Shown: in pieces, positions 47,409-56,179 of the stretch | How positions within the stretch are numbered: position 1 is the stretch's first letter | Layout of the letters: each line of letters begins with the position of its first letter | Assembly: GCF_020177595.1 (NCBI RefSeq) | Contig: NZ_JAHTBL010000002.1 | Coordinates: 434,001 to 498,000, forward strand | From: Cognatishimia sp. MH4019 | GTDB taxonomy: Bacteria; Pseudomonadota; Alphaproteobacteria; Rhodobacterales; Rhodobacteraceae | Reading direction: 5' to 3' | Length of the DNA: 64,000 bases | The notes under the pieces: generated by a model | What the model saw: only the letters and a program-made list of their open reading frames with translations | What the model was told of the DNA's origin: nothing | The model's database searches: none | Translations under genes and position numbers: made by a program

Positions 47409-48274
47409 CGATTTACAACCTCGGTTCAATCAACGTCGATCTGTTCTATCAGGTCCCGCATCTGCCCAAACCGGGCGAGACATTGTCGGCCCGCGGCGTC
47501 ACGGAAGGTCTGGGCGGCAAGGGGGCTAATATGTCGGTTGCAGCTGCCCGCGCTGCGGCCCGTGTTTGTCATATTGGTGCGGTCGGTTCTGATCGCGTCT
47601 GGCCGCGCGATCGCTTGTTGGAATATGGCGTCGATACGCGTCACATCGCGACGCTTGATGGGCAAACGGGCACCGCTGTCATCGCCGTTGATCCGGAGGG
47701 GGAGAACCTGATTCTCCTCAATGCCGGTGCAAATGCGCGAATCTCGGATCACGCGATTTCGGCGGCTTTGTCCGAGGCCCAAACCGGTGATATCTGCGTT
47801 TTTCAGAACGAGACCAATGGCCAGCGACATGCAGCAGAGACTGCCAAAAAGATGGGGTTACGGGTCTGTTATGCTGCCGCTCCCTTTGAGGTGTCAGCGG
47901 TTCGTGACGTCCTGGAGTACCTTGATCTCTTGATCCTGAACGAGATTGAGGCAGAGCAATTGCAGACGGGATTGGGCACGTCTCTCGATGATCTGCCGGT
48001 GGCTGATGTTCTGGTGACACTTGGTGCAAAAGGATGCCGGTGGTTGGGTGCGGCGGGCGAAAAGACGTTTGACGCCCTTGCTGTGGAAGCCGTCGATACC
48101 ACCGGTGCGGGTGACACGTTTACTGGATTTTGGCTGGCCGGGCTGGACCGTGGAATGCCGATGGAGCAAGCAATTGGTCAGGCCAGCATCGCCGCCGCAC
48201 TGATGGTCACGCGCCACGGCACCGCGGACGTGATCCCGGACCTGCTAGAGGTCCAGGAGTTCATGCAGCGTTAA
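47405..48274 (+). CDS. PfkB-family sugar or nucleoside kinase (ribokinase-like)
   Basis: A 289-residue carbohydrate kinase. The substrate-side motif is GGKGANMSVAAAR (residues 38-50); the catalytic and ATP-binding motif is DTTGAGDTFTGFWLAGL near residue 237. NAGAN and LNEIEAEQL are typical of ribokinase. Substrate cannot be assigned, though ribose is the most likely. The start overlaps the maeB stop (ATGA), an association without obvious pathway logic. The stop overlaps the msrA stop by four bases. Confidence 0.88.
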   Translation: MTIYNLGSINVDLFYQVPHLPKPGETLSARGVTEGLGGKGANMSVAAARAAARVCHIGAVGSDRVWPRDRLLEYGVDTRHIATLDGQTGTAVIAVDPEGENLILLNAGANARISDHAISAALSEAQTGDICVFQNETNGQRHAAETAKKMGLRVCYAAAPFEVSAVRDVLEYLDLLILNEIEAEQLQTGLGTSLDDLPVADVLVTLGAKGCRWLGAAGEKTFDALAVEAVDTTGAGDTFTGFWLAGLDRGMPMEQAIGQASIAAALMVTRHGTADVIPDLLEVQEFMQR

Positions 48275-48936
48275 CTACCCGCAAACGGCGCCGCGCTGCC
48301 CCAAAGTTGCTTCACCCGTGCGTCGCGCCCGCATGCTTTGCGATACCGTTTATAGGCATCCTTCTTGGTGCGCGGACCAAAACGGGTCAAAATGACGTCT
48401 GAGCTTTTGTAGTAATCCTGGTGATAGTCTTCTGCTGGATAAAACTCTGCTTCCTGCAGAATCGGCGTGATGATCCGTTGACCCAATGCGGCTTGAGCTT
48501 CGGCTCGGATTTCCTGCGCGGCGGCTTGTTCGGCAGAGTTAGAGACGAAAATCGCTGTGCTATAGCTATCGCCGCGATCACAAAATTGGCCGCCCGCATC
48601 GGTTGGGTCAATCGACCGGAAGAACATCGCCAGAAGCTCGTCCGAGCTGACTTTACTGGTGTCGAATTGAATCTGAACGGCCTCGTAATGGCCACTTTTG
48701 CCGCTGGTGACGTCCTTATATGTTGGGTTCTCAAGAGTGCCGCCCGTGTAGCCCGAGACAACTTCGATCACACCGGGCACGCTTTCGAAATCGGATTCGA
48801 CGCACCAGAAACAGCCGCCAGCGACGGTCAGGACATCCGTCGGACCTGCTTTCGCCTCGGTGCAGTGCAAAACCGCCCCGAATGTGATGGCAATTCCCAG
48901 AATAAGTGGCTTTATATGGCTCAACGTGAAAGTCAT
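48271..48936 (-). CDS. msrA: Peptide methionine sulfoxide reductase MsrA, exported
   Basis: A 221-residue MsrA that repairs methionine-S-sulfoxide. The catalytic motif is GGCFWCVESDFE (Cys of GCFW), with GGTLENPTYKDV and the QFCDRGDSY segment. Residues 1-29 form a signal peptide (IKPLILGIAITFGAVLHC, then EAKA), so it acts in the periplasm, unlike the usual cytosolic MsrA. A resolving Cys is possible in the C-terminal KACGRDARV. The start at 48936 has an AAAGGAGA ribosome site. Confidence 0.93.
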   Translation of the reverse strand: MTFTLSHIKPLILGIAITFGAVLHCTEAKAGPTDVLTVAGGCFWCVESDFESVPGVIEVVSGYTGGTLENPTYKDVTSGKSGHYEAVQIQFDTSKVSSDELLAMFFRSIDPTDAGGQFCDRGDSYSTAIFVSNSAEQAAAQEIRAEAQAALGQRIITPILQEAEFYPAEDYHQDYYKSSDVILTRFGPRTKKDAYKRYRKACGRDARVKQLWGSAAPFAGS

Positions 48937-49039
48937 CTTGGGTCTCCTTTGTGAGCAGAGTGTGGAGTTTCTTCGGCGTAACCAACTCACCTCCGCGTGA
49001 CGTCACGCAGGCGTGAAAATCATTGCGAGGCGACATTCG

Positions 49040-49819
49040 GTGAAAACAACTCACATTGCCATGTGGTCCGGCCCGCGGAACCTGTCGACAGCGATGATGT
49101 ACGCGTTTGCGGCGCGCGGGGATTGTGCGGTTTGGGACGAGCCGTTTTACGCTGCTTATCTGTCGCAAACCGGGCTAGAGCATCCGATGCGCGAGGATAT
49201 TCTGGCAGCCGGAGAGGTTGATCCCGTTGCCGTCGCCAAGCGTTGTTTAAGCACGATTCCGCAGGCACAGAGCCTGTTTTACCAAAAACACATGTGCCAG
49301 CATATGCTCTCGGGAATGCCGCGCGATTGGATGCGCGAGGTGCAGAATGTCTTTCTCATTCGCCACCCCGCGCGGGTGCTGGCGAGTTTTGCACAGAAAT
49401 ACGAAGAACCAACACTGGCTGATATCGGCTTTGCACAACAGGCCGCGCTTTTTGATGAGCTGACCGTTGAATTGGGGCAGTCCCCGCTGGTGATCGACAG
49501 CTACGATATTCGCCAGAACCCTCGACAAATGTTGCAGAGGTTATGTACCGCGCTGGGCCTTTCTTGGACGGACCGCATGTTGAGTTGGCCTGCAGGGGGT
49601 CATCCGGACGATGGTGTCTGGGCGGTCCACTGGTACAGCGCTGTTCACCGCTCAACAGGGTTTGCCGGACCAGAAGGCCCATTACCGGTGCTCACCGGGC
49701 GCTATGCCGAGGTGGTGGAAAAGGCACTGCCTTACTACCAGCGCCTCAAGGCCTTCAGTCTTTCAGCCGACGATTTCGCATCGCAATCAGACGCAGACGC
49801 AGCGCGTTCAGCTGAATAA
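49040..49819 (+). CDS. Sulfotransferase-like protein
   Basis: A 259-residue protein with a P-loop of sulfotransferase type at the N-terminus ([21 protein letters not shown]), then [11 protein letters not shown] and [15 protein letters not shown], which correspond to the PAPS phosphosulfate and 3'-phosphate sites. The acceptor is unknown. Start: GTG at 49040 with a GAGG upstream is preferred; a GTG at 49013 adds nine residues. The last 65 bases overlap the end of argG on the opposite strand, so its C-terminal 20 residues are encoded across argG. Confidence 0.75.
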   Translation: MKTTHIAMWSGPRNLSTAMMYAFAARGDCAVWDEPFYAAYLSQTGLEHPMREDILAAGEVDPVAVAKRCLSTIPQAQSLFYQKHMCQHMLSGMPRDWMREVQNVFLIRHPARVLASFAQKYEEPTLADIGFAQQAALFDELTVELGQSPLVIDSYDIRQNPRQMLQRLCTALGLSWTDRMLSWPAGGHPDDGVWAVHWYSAVHRSTGFAGPEGPLPVLTGRYAEVVEKALPYYQRLKAFSLSADDFASQSDADAARSAE

Positions 49820-50975
49820 AGCCTGCCGCATCTTTTTGATCGTAGGCGCCAGCATCATCCTCAAACGTCACATGCTCTTCACTGTAAAGCGACATATCGG
49901 ACCAGCGGCCAACCGTGCGCACAGACCCTTTATAAAGCTTTAGCCGAACCGTGCCGGACACATGCTCCTGACTTTTGTCGATGGCAGCTTGCAGCATGTC
50001 CCGCTCAGGCGAGAACCAGAAGCCGTTATATACAAGCTCTGCGTAACGCGGCATCAGCTCGTCTTTCAAATGCGCCGCGCCACGGTCCAGCGTGATTTGC
50101 TCGATCCCACGATGGGCTTCCAGCAGGATGGTGCCACCGGGTGTCTCGTAGATCCCACGGGATTTCATGCCAACGAACCGACCTTCGACCAGATCAAGAC
50201 GGCCCACGCCATGCTTGCCGCCAAGCTCGTTTAACTTGGTCAGGATTGTCGCCGGGCTCATCGCCTCGCCATTGATCGAGACGGCATCCCCTTTTTCAAA
50301 CCCAACCTCGACGAACTCAGCCTCATTCGGTGCATATTCGGGCGCGACGGTGCGCTGATAGACGTAATCGGGCGCTTCAACGGCGGGGTCTTCCAGAACC
50401 TTGCCTTCGGACGAGGTGTGCAGCAGGTTCGCATCCACGCTGAACGGCGCTTCGCCGCGCTTGTCTTTTGCGATCGGAATCTGGTTCTTTTCGGCAAAAT
50501 CAATCAACTTCGTGCGGCTCGACAGGTCCCATTCCCGCCAGGGTGCGATCACCTTGATGTCGGGGTTCAGCGCATAGGCTGCAAGTTCAAACCGAACCTG
50601 ATCGTTGCCTTTGCCGGTTGCGCCATGGGCAACAGCATCCGCGCCGGTTTCTTCGGCAATCTCGATCAAACGTTTGGAGATCAGGGGCCGCGCGATGGAC
50701 GTGCCCAGCAGATACAGCCCTTCGTAAAGGGCGTTCGCCCGGAACATCGGAAAAACGAAATCGCGGACAAATTCTTCACGCAGGTCTTCGATATAGATGT
50801 CCGACGCGCCCATCATCTCGGCCTTCTTGCGGGCTGGCTCCAGCTCTTCGCCCTGCCCCAGATCGGCGGTGAAGGTCACGACCTCGCAACCATATTCCGT
50901 CTGCAACCACTTCAGAATGATCGAGGTATCAAGGCCGCCGGAATAGGCCAGCACGACTTTCTTGGGCGCAGACAT
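49755..50975 (-). CDS. argG: Argininosuccinate synthase
   Basis: ArgG joins citrulline and aspartate to argininosuccinate with ATP. The 406-residue enzyme has the PP-loop [16 protein letters not shown] at residues 9-24, [14 protein letters not shown], the [20 protein letters not shown] region and the C-terminal [12 protein letters not shown]. Full length. The reverse strand of this gene is open for more than 200 codons in line with ilvA, which is incidental. Divergent from ilvA with 114 bases between the starts. Confidence 0.97.
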   Translation of the reverse strand: MSAPKKVVLAYSGGLDTSIILKWLQTEYGCEVVTFTADLGQGEELEPARKKAEMMGASDIYIEDLREEFVRDFVFPMFRANALYEGLYLLGTSIARPLISKRLIEIAEETGADAVAHGATGKGNDQVRFELAAYALNPDIKVIAPWREWDLSSRTKLIDFAEKNQIPIAKDKRGEAPFSVDANLLHTSSEGKVLEDPAVEAPDYVYQRTVAPEYAPNEAEFVEVGFEKGDAVSINGEAMSPATILTKLNELGGKHGVGRLDLVEGRFVGMKSRGIYETPGGTILLEAHRGIEQITLDRGAAHLKDELMPRYAELVYNGFWFSPERDMLQAAIDKSQEHVSGTVRLKLYKGSVRTVGRWSDMSLYSEEHVTFEDDAGAYDQKDAAGFIQLNALRLRLIAMRNRRLKD

Positions 50976-51089
50976 GGGGAAGCTCCGTTTTTCGTCAGGT
51001 CAAACCACGCGGGCGATATCGGGTTTTGTGCAGCAGGGCAAGGTGCGCGCGCGCTTGCTTTGACACGGTTTTTTCGGCATTGCAGCGCC

Positions 51090-52337
51090 ATGAGCACCTT
51101 TTCCGAAAACGCCCGCAAGGCCGAGACCGCGATGCGCGAGGTTTTTCCCGCAACGCCGCTTCAGCGCAATGACCATTTGTCCGCCAGATATGGCGCGGAT
51201 ATTTGGCTCAAGCGCGAGGATTTAACGCCTGTCCGCTCGTATAAGATCCGCGGTGCTTTCAACGCGATGCGCAAGGTTTTGGCGAAGAGACCGGATCAAG
51301 AGCTGTTCGTTTGTGCAAGCGCGGGCAACCATGCGCAGGGTGTTGCGTTCAATTGTCGGCATTTTGGCAAGCGCGGTGTGATCTTCATGCCGGTGACAAC
51401 ACCACAGCAGAAGATCGACAAGACCCGAATTTTTGGCGGCGACGCGGTCGAGATCAGGTTGATCGGTGACTATTTCGACGTGACCCTTGCCGAGGCACAG
51501 GCCTATAGCGCCGATGTGGGCGCGCATTTCCTTTCGCCTTTTGACGATGAGGACGTCATAGAAGGCCAAGCCACCGTCGCGGTCGAGATGTTGCGCGATC
51601 TGCCGAAAGCGCCTGATATGGTGGTTTTGCCCGTTGGTGGCGGTGGCGTGTCGTCGGGCGTTCTGAGTTATCTTCAAGCAGAATCGCCCGAGACAGAAAC
51701 GCGGTTTGTCGAACCTGCTGGTGGCGCAAATCTCACCGCTGCAATCGAGGCGGGTCAGCCCATCTCTTTGAATGCGGTTGATACTTTTGTGGACGGTGCT
51801 GCCGTCGCCCGGATCGGTGAGGCGACATTTGCAGTTCTCAAATCCGTGCCGCCCGCGCATATCCTTGTGGCACCAGAAGACCGTATCTGCACGACCATCC
51901 TTGAGATGCTCAATGTCGAAGGGATCGTTTTGGAACCGGCTGGGGCGCTGACCGTGGATGTGCTGCCCACGCTGGCTGATCAGATAAAGGGCAAGACGGT
52001 GGTCTGTATCACGTCCGGCGGCAACTTTGACTTTGAGCGTTTGCCTGAGGTGAAAGAACGCGCCCAGCGCTATTCCGGGGTAAAGAAGTATTTCATCCTG
52101 CGCATGCCGCAACGACCTGGTGCATTGAAGGATTTCTTGAACATGCTCGGCCCAGACGACGATATCGCGCGGTTCGAGTATCTCAAGAAATCAGCGCGAA
52201 ATTTCGGCTCTGTCCTTATCGGGATCGAGACGAGCGACGCCAAGAATTTTGAAGCGCTGACCACGAAACTGGTCGAGGCGGGTTTCACCTATCGCGATAT
52301 CACCAATGACGAAACACTGGCCGAGTTTGTCATCTAG
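51090..52337 (+). CDS. ilvA: Threonine ammonia-lyase, short form
   Basis: The PLP enzyme making 2-oxobutanoate for isoleucine. The PLP lysine is in VRSYKIRGAFNAM (residues 47-59); SAGNHAQGVAFNC and the glycine-rich VLPVGGGGVSSGVLSYL bind the cofactor. At 415 residues it is the short form with one ACT-like C-terminal domain (YFILRMPQRPGALKDFL) instead of the two in E. coli IlvA. The ATG at 51090 is the family-typical start. The stop TAG abuts the Hpt gene's stop on the other strand. Confidence 0.94.
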   Translation: MSTFSENARKAETAMREVFPATPLQRNDHLSARYGADIWLKREDLTPVRSYKIRGAFNAMRKVLAKRPDQELFVCASAGNHAQGVAFNCRHFGKRGVIFMPVTTPQQKIDKTRIFGGDAVEIRLIGDYFDVTLAEAQAYSADVGAHFLSPFDDEDVIEGQATVAVEMLRDLPKAPDMVVLPVGGGGVSSGVLSYLQAESPETETRFVEPAGGANLTAAIEAGQPISLNAVDTFVDGAAVARIGEATFAVLKSVPPAHILVAPEDRICTTILEMLNVEGIVLEPAGALTVDVLPTLADQIKGKTVVCITSGGNFDFERLPEVKERAQRYSGVKKYFILRMPQRPGALKDFLNMLGPDDDIARFEYLKKSARNFGSVLIGIETSDAKNFEALTTKLVEAGFTYRDITNDETLAEFVI

Positions 52338-52649
52338 CTAGGTGCGTCCGGCCAAATATGCGTCCTTGCTGAGCCTGTGGGCAGAGATGATTTCCTGAAG
52401 GTTCACATCTGCGCCCTGCCCTGCGCTGATTTCGCCTGCGCCTGCAAGTTCCGCGAGCTTTGAAAATCCGACCGTGACGGCATTGCCTTTGACGGAATGC
52501 AGGATAGCCTCAAGCGTCTGATTGGTTGGGGCAGTCTCAAGGCTATCGACACTATCCTGGACCTCATCCAGAAAAATTCTGAACACCTCTTCGAAATCCT
52601 CATCGCCCAATTCCATTTTCAAATCCTCAATGCGGGTCCAGTCGATCAT
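52338..52649 (-). CDS. Histidine phosphotransfer (Hpt) domain protein
   Basis: A 103-residue single-domain Hpt protein. The phosphoacceptor His is H51 in AILHSVKGNAVTVGF, in the middle of a four-helix pattern. Such proteins shuttle phosphate between hybrid kinases and response regulators. The ATG at 52649 follows GGAGG. It is divergent from a receiver-phosphatase gene (52797) across 147 bases, which makes that receiver the obvious candidate partner. Confidence 0.88.
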   Translation of the reverse strand: MIDWTRIEDLKMELGDEDFEEVFRIFLDEVQDSVDSLETAPTNQTLEAILHSVKGNAVTVGFSKLAELAGAGEISAGQGADVNLQEIISAHRLSKDAYLAGRT

Positions 52650-52736
52650 CCTTGCCTCCAAGCGCTGGGCAGGACTGTGCCGCGCAGAGGTAAACATGGA
52701 GTTGAAGATCGAATTTTAGAAACTCCAATTAGAGCA

Positions 52737-52751
52737 TTTACCGCCTGTTAA
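52737..52751 (+). promoter_or_regulatory. CtrA-like site, one mismatch, before the receiver-phosphatase gene
   Basis: TTTACCGCCTGTTAA has TTTA-N7-TTAA, one base off the CtrA consensus TTAA-N7-TTAA. It ends 45 bases before the GTG at 52797, nearly the same distance as the perfect site before the PAS gene (42 bases). On its own, such a match is weak. Confidence 0.3.
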
Positions 52752-52796
52752 GCCACCTCAAGACACTCTCTGCTCAACCTAATGGGATAGATTGAC

Positions 52797-54083
52797 GTGT
52801 CGTCATTGCGAAACAGCAACCTTCAGATCACAGAACTGACGGATCCCAGTGAACGGGCCGTGCAGACTATATTGGTGGTTGATGACAGCGCCGGGCAGCG
52901 CAAGTTGCTGTCGAAATCCTTGCAGCGCAGCGGGTTTGACGTGATCGAAGCGGCCTCCGGGCAAGCGGCGCTTGATCTGTGCCAAAGCCAGAGCGTTGAT
53001 CTGGTCATTAGCGACTGGATGATGCCCGGGATGGATGGGCTGGAGTTTTGCCGCGCCTTTCGCGGCATTGAGAGGGAGGGGTATGGATATTTTATCCTGC
53101 TCACCTCAAAGGCCGAAAAGGCCGATATCGCCAAAGGGCTGGACGCCGGGGCTGATGATTTTCTGACGAAACCATTTACCCCGGCAGAGATTCTGGCCCG
53201 CATCCGCGCCGGCGACCGTATAGTCGATATGCAGCGCAGCCTGACCGAAAAGAACTCCCTTTTGGTGGCCTCCCTTGATGAATTGAAAGAGCTTTATTCG
53301 GTTCTCGACAATGATCTGTTGGAAGCACGCAAGCTCCAGCAATCACTGGTGCCGCAGCGCTTTTTTGAGCTGGACAACGCTGACATATCCCTGCTGCTCA
53401 AACCCAGTGGCCATGTGGGCGGCGATCTTGTCGGCTTCTTCCCGATCAATGAACGATCGGTTGGCTTCTACTCGATCGACGTCTCGGGCCACGGGGTGTC
53501 ATCGGCCTTGCTGACCGCGCGGCTGGCGGGGCAATTGTCTGCCGCAGCGCCTGAGCAGAACATCGCTTTATCGAAGATTGGAAAGCATCAGTACGCCCCG
53601 CGTGCACCTGCGGATGCGGTGTCTGATCTGAACACAATGATCCAACGCGAGGTCGAGACAGAGCATTACTTCACAATCGTGCTTGCGCATTTCGATCTGG
53701 TGACAGGCCAAGGGATGCTTTGCCAAGCAGGGCATCCCCATCCGCTTCTGCATCATAAAGACGGTACGATCTCAGCAATCGGGGATGGTGGATTGCCTGT
53801 CGGCCTTCTGCCCTCTGCCCAGTTTGAAAACGTCGCTTTCACCATGTGCGAAGGTGACCGGCTTGTCGTTCTATCCGACGGCGTGATCGAATGTGCTGAT
53901 CAAAACGGTCATGGATTGGATGATGATGGCGTCGAGGCACTTTTGAGGCGCAATCACCAATTGAAAGGCCAAGCGTTCATGGAGGCGCTGATGTGGGATC
54001 TGAGCGAATTTGCAGGAGGTCAGGTTATGGCGGACGATATCTCGGGCATACTGTTTGAATTCAAAGAGGGGCTAAACCTCTAA
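52797..54083 (+). CDS. Response regulator with SpoIIE-type PP2C phosphatase domain
   Basis: A 428-residue fusion. Residues 24-140 are a receiver (VVDDSAGQ, phosphate acceptor D73, Lys 125 in TKPFTPAE). A coiled-coil linker (145-185) ends in QQSLVPQ. Residues 190-425 are a SpoIIE/RsbU-type PP2C phosphatase with metal-binding Asp in GHVGGDLVG (D210), SIDVSGHGVSSAL (D228), LSDGVIE and ADDIS. Such phosphatases dephosphorylate STAS anti-anti-sigma factors in partner-switching circuits; RbaY of Rhodobacter capsulatus is a similar protein. No STAS or anti-sigma gene is in the window. GTG start, weak ribosome site. Confidence 0.88.
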   Translation: MSSLRNSNLQITELTDPSERAVQTILVVDDSAGQRKLLSKSLQRSGFDVIEAASGQAALDLCQSQSVDLVISDWMMPGMDGLEFCRAFRGIEREGYGYFILLTSKAEKADIAKGLDAGADDFLTKPFTPAEILARIRAGDRIVDMQRSLTEKNSLLVASLDELKELYSVLDNDLLEARKLQQSLVPQRFFELDNADISLLLKPSGHVGGDLVGFFPINERSVGFYSIDVSGHGVSSALLTARLAGQLSAAAPEQNIALSKIGKHQYAPRAPADAVSDLNTMIQREVETEHYFTIVLAHFDLVTGQGMLCQAGHPHPLLHHKDGTISAIGDGGLPVGLLPSAQFENVAFTMCEGDRLVVLSDGVIECADQNGHGLDDDGVEALLRRNHQLKGQAFMEALMWDLSEFAGGQVMADDISGILFEFKEGLNL

Positions 54084-54512
54084 AAAGCTCGCAAGAAATG
54101 CACGATCGCCATCGCTGGCGACCAAATCCAAAGCCAGACCTGCATCTATAAGCGTCGCGCTGTGACCTTCTTCTTGCGGCGGTCCATGGGGGCGAACTGG
54201 GCGCGCGACATAGATGTGGCACACTTTCTCGGCCCAAATCTGGTATTCGGGCATGAAGGTAAAGAGCCGATATGCGCCCAGCTTGCGTGGGTTTGCGATC
54301 CGCCAACCGGTTTCCTCGAATACTTCGCGGTGCAGCGCCTCAATCGGCCCTTCGCCGGGATCAATGCCGCCACCGGGTAGTTGAAACTCTGGCACAGGCG
54401 CGGCTTGGTGGGTCAGCAAGATACGTGTTTCCAGGGGTAAAATCGCATATGCACCGGGGCGCATCCGATAGCGCTTACCGTTCACGACCCGCTCGCCATG
54501 CCGTCTCATCAT
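54072..54512 (-). CDS. Nudix hydrolase
   Basis: A 146-residue protein with a complete Nudix box: GGGIDPGEGPIEALHREVFEETGW (in parts: GGGIDPGE, then REVFEETGW), between about residues 47 and 70. It removes a nucleoside diphosphate moiety from some substrate; the target is unknown. The start has two adjacent ATGs. The last 12 bases overlap the receiver-phosphatase gene on the opposite strand. Confidence 0.9.
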   Translation of the reverse strand: MMRRHGERVVNGKRYRMRPGAYAILPLETRILLTHQAAPVPEFQLPGGGIDPGEGPIEALHREVFEETGWRIANPRKLGAYRLFTFMPEYQIWAEKVCHIYVARPVRPHGPPQEEGHSATLIDAGLALDLVASDGDRAFLASFLEV

Positions 54513-54591
54513 AGCTGCCTTCCCTTGGACGCAGTCTTGCCGCGCCTATATGGACGCGGTATGCCAATCAGTGGCGTTTTAGGAAACCCCC

Positions 54592-55590
54592 ATGTCACAG
54601 ATAAGCCCCTTTGCTATGGACGACACCGTCCTGCCCTTCCAGCTTGACCGCGCCGATATTCGCGGTCGCGTCGCACGCCTTGATGGCGTGTTGGACGCTG
54701 TGTTGTCACAACATGACTACCCGCCTGCGATTGAAGCGCTGGTGGCGGAAATGACGTTGCTGACTGCGCTGATCGGCCAGACGATTGACCTGCGTTGGAA
54801 GCTGTCCCTGCAAGTGCGCGGCGATGGCGCGGCGCGCCTGATCGCGACCGATTATTATGGCCCAACGGCCGAGGGGAAGCCTGCCCAACTACGCGCCTAT
54901 GCCAGTTTCGATGATGAACGGCTTGACCCAGCGGGTGAAGCCTTCCCACAGATCGGCAAAGGCTATTTCGCGATCCTGATTGATCAGGGCAAAGGTATGA
55001 CGCCCTATCAAGGCATCACGCCCATCGCAGGCGGTTCGATCAAGGCTTGCGCCGAGACATATTTCGCCCAGTCCGAGCAGCTTCCAACCCGGTTTGAGCT
55101 GACCTTCGGCCAATCCCAAACGCCTGGCGGCGAAAGCAGTTGGCGTGCCGGTGGCGTGATGTTGCAGCATATGCCCAAAGCCTCGCCGTTTGCGGCGGGT
55201 GAAGGGGGCAGTGGCGAAGGTGGTTTGCTGAATGCCAGCGACGTTCTGGATGACGACGCTCAAGAAAACTGGGGGCGTGCGAACATCCTGCTCGACACCG
55301 TCGAAGAGCTTGAGTTGATCGGCCCGAGCGTGCATCCGAATGATCTGTTGCTGCGCCTCTTTCATGAGGAACAGCCGCGTGTTTATGCAGAGCAGCCGGT
55401 GGAGTTTGGCTGCACTTGCGCGCCGGACCGTGTGCGGCAAAGCCTGTCGATTTATTCCGCCAAGGATATCGCCCACATGACGACGGATGAGGGCAAAGTC
55501 ACCGCGGATTGCCAGTTTTGCGGTGCGCATTATGAGTTCGATCCAGATACGCTCGGCTTCGAAGCTGGAACTTCTGGTGCACGCGCCTGA
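54592..55590 (+). CDS. hslO: Redox-regulated chaperone Hsp33
   Basis: A 332-residue holdase activated by oxidation. The C-terminal zinc/redox centre has two Cys pairs: FGCTCAPDR and DCQFCGAHYEF. The N-terminal fold has the Hsp33 signatures ARLDGVLDAVLSQHDYP, LLTALIGQTIDLRWKLSLQ and QPYQGI-like TPYQGITPIAGGSI. An acidic glycine-rich insert (EGGSGEGG) lies near residue 205. The end overlaps the next Nudix gene. Confidence 0.95.
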   Translation: MSQISPFAMDDTVLPFQLDRADIRGRVARLDGVLDAVLSQHDYPPAIEALVAEMTLLTALIGQTIDLRWKLSLQVRGDGAARLIATDYYGPTAEGKPAQLRAYASFDDERLDPAGEAFPQIGKGYFAILIDQGKGMTPYQGITPIAGGSIKACAETYFAQSEQLPTRFELTFGQSQTPGGESSWRAGGVMLQHMPKASPFAAGEGGSGEGGLLNASDVLDDDAQENWGRANILLDTVEELELIGPSVHPNDLLLRLFHEEQPRVYAEQPVEFGCTCAPDRVRQSLSIYSAKDIAHMTTDEGKVTADCQFCGAHYEFDPDTLGFEAGTSGARA

Positions 55591-56179
55591 TCTGATCGAC
55601 CAGCTCCGGACGACCGTGGCCAATCCTTTGGCGCGGTCGTCCGATTACGATCTGAACCCTGACGTTGTCTTGCCCGAGGGGCGCAAGCTGCGTGATGCTG
55701 CTGTGCTGATCCCGATCTGGGAGCGCGTTGATGGTTTGCATCTGATCCTGACCAAACGCGCCTCTGGAATGAAGCATCATCCGGGCCAGATCGCCTTTCC
55801 CGGTGGCAAGCGGGACGACGGCGATGACAGTCTGCATGCCACTGCCCTGCGCGAAGCTCGGGAAGAGATTGCTCTGCCCCCCACTCACGTTGAGATCTTT
55901 GGCGATCTGCCTGTGCACGAGACGGTGACCAGCTTCAAGGTGCAGCCTGTTTTGGGCCTGATTAGAGACGATTTTACACCTATGGCCGAACCCGGAGAGG
56001 TGGCAGAGGTCTTCACGGTGCCGCTGCCTCACGTTCTTGACCCGGCCAATTATCTGATCGAGGGGCGTCGCTGGCGTGGGGTCCGTCGCCGCTATTTCGC
56101 GGTGCCTTACGGCCCCTACTACATCTGGGGCGCGACCGCGCGGATCTTGCGATCGCTCGCCGGTCCGATGGCGCTATGA
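55577..56179 (+). CDS. CoA pyrophosphatase (Nudix, NudL type)
   Basis: A roughly 200-residue Nudix enzyme of the CoA-hydrolysing type. The family marker LTKRASGMKHHPGQIAFPGGKRD combines with the Nudix box GGKRDDGDDSLHATALREAREEIAL (given here in parts to show the Gly and Glu residues). It would cleave CoA or acyl-CoA to 3',5'-ADP and phosphopantetheine. The start is uncertain; a GTG at 55577 within the hslO end gives normal length. Its stop overlaps the cca start. Confidence 0.88.
   Translation: MHAPDLIDQLRTTVANPLARSSDYDLNPDVVLPEGRKLRDAAVLIPIWERVDGLHLILTKRASGMKHHPGQIAFPGGKRDDGDDSLHATALREAREEIALPPTHVEIFGDLPVHETVTSFKVQPVLGLIRDDFTPMAEPGEVAEVFTVPLPHVLDPANYLIEGRRWRGVRRRYFAVPYGPYYIWGATARILRSLAGPMAL

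Noticed and set aside
50418-51089. Upstream 224-codon extension of ilvA
   Set aside because: It lies over argG on the opposite strand and its start region; IlvA proteins begin near MSTFSENARKAE, so the extension is an antisense artefact.
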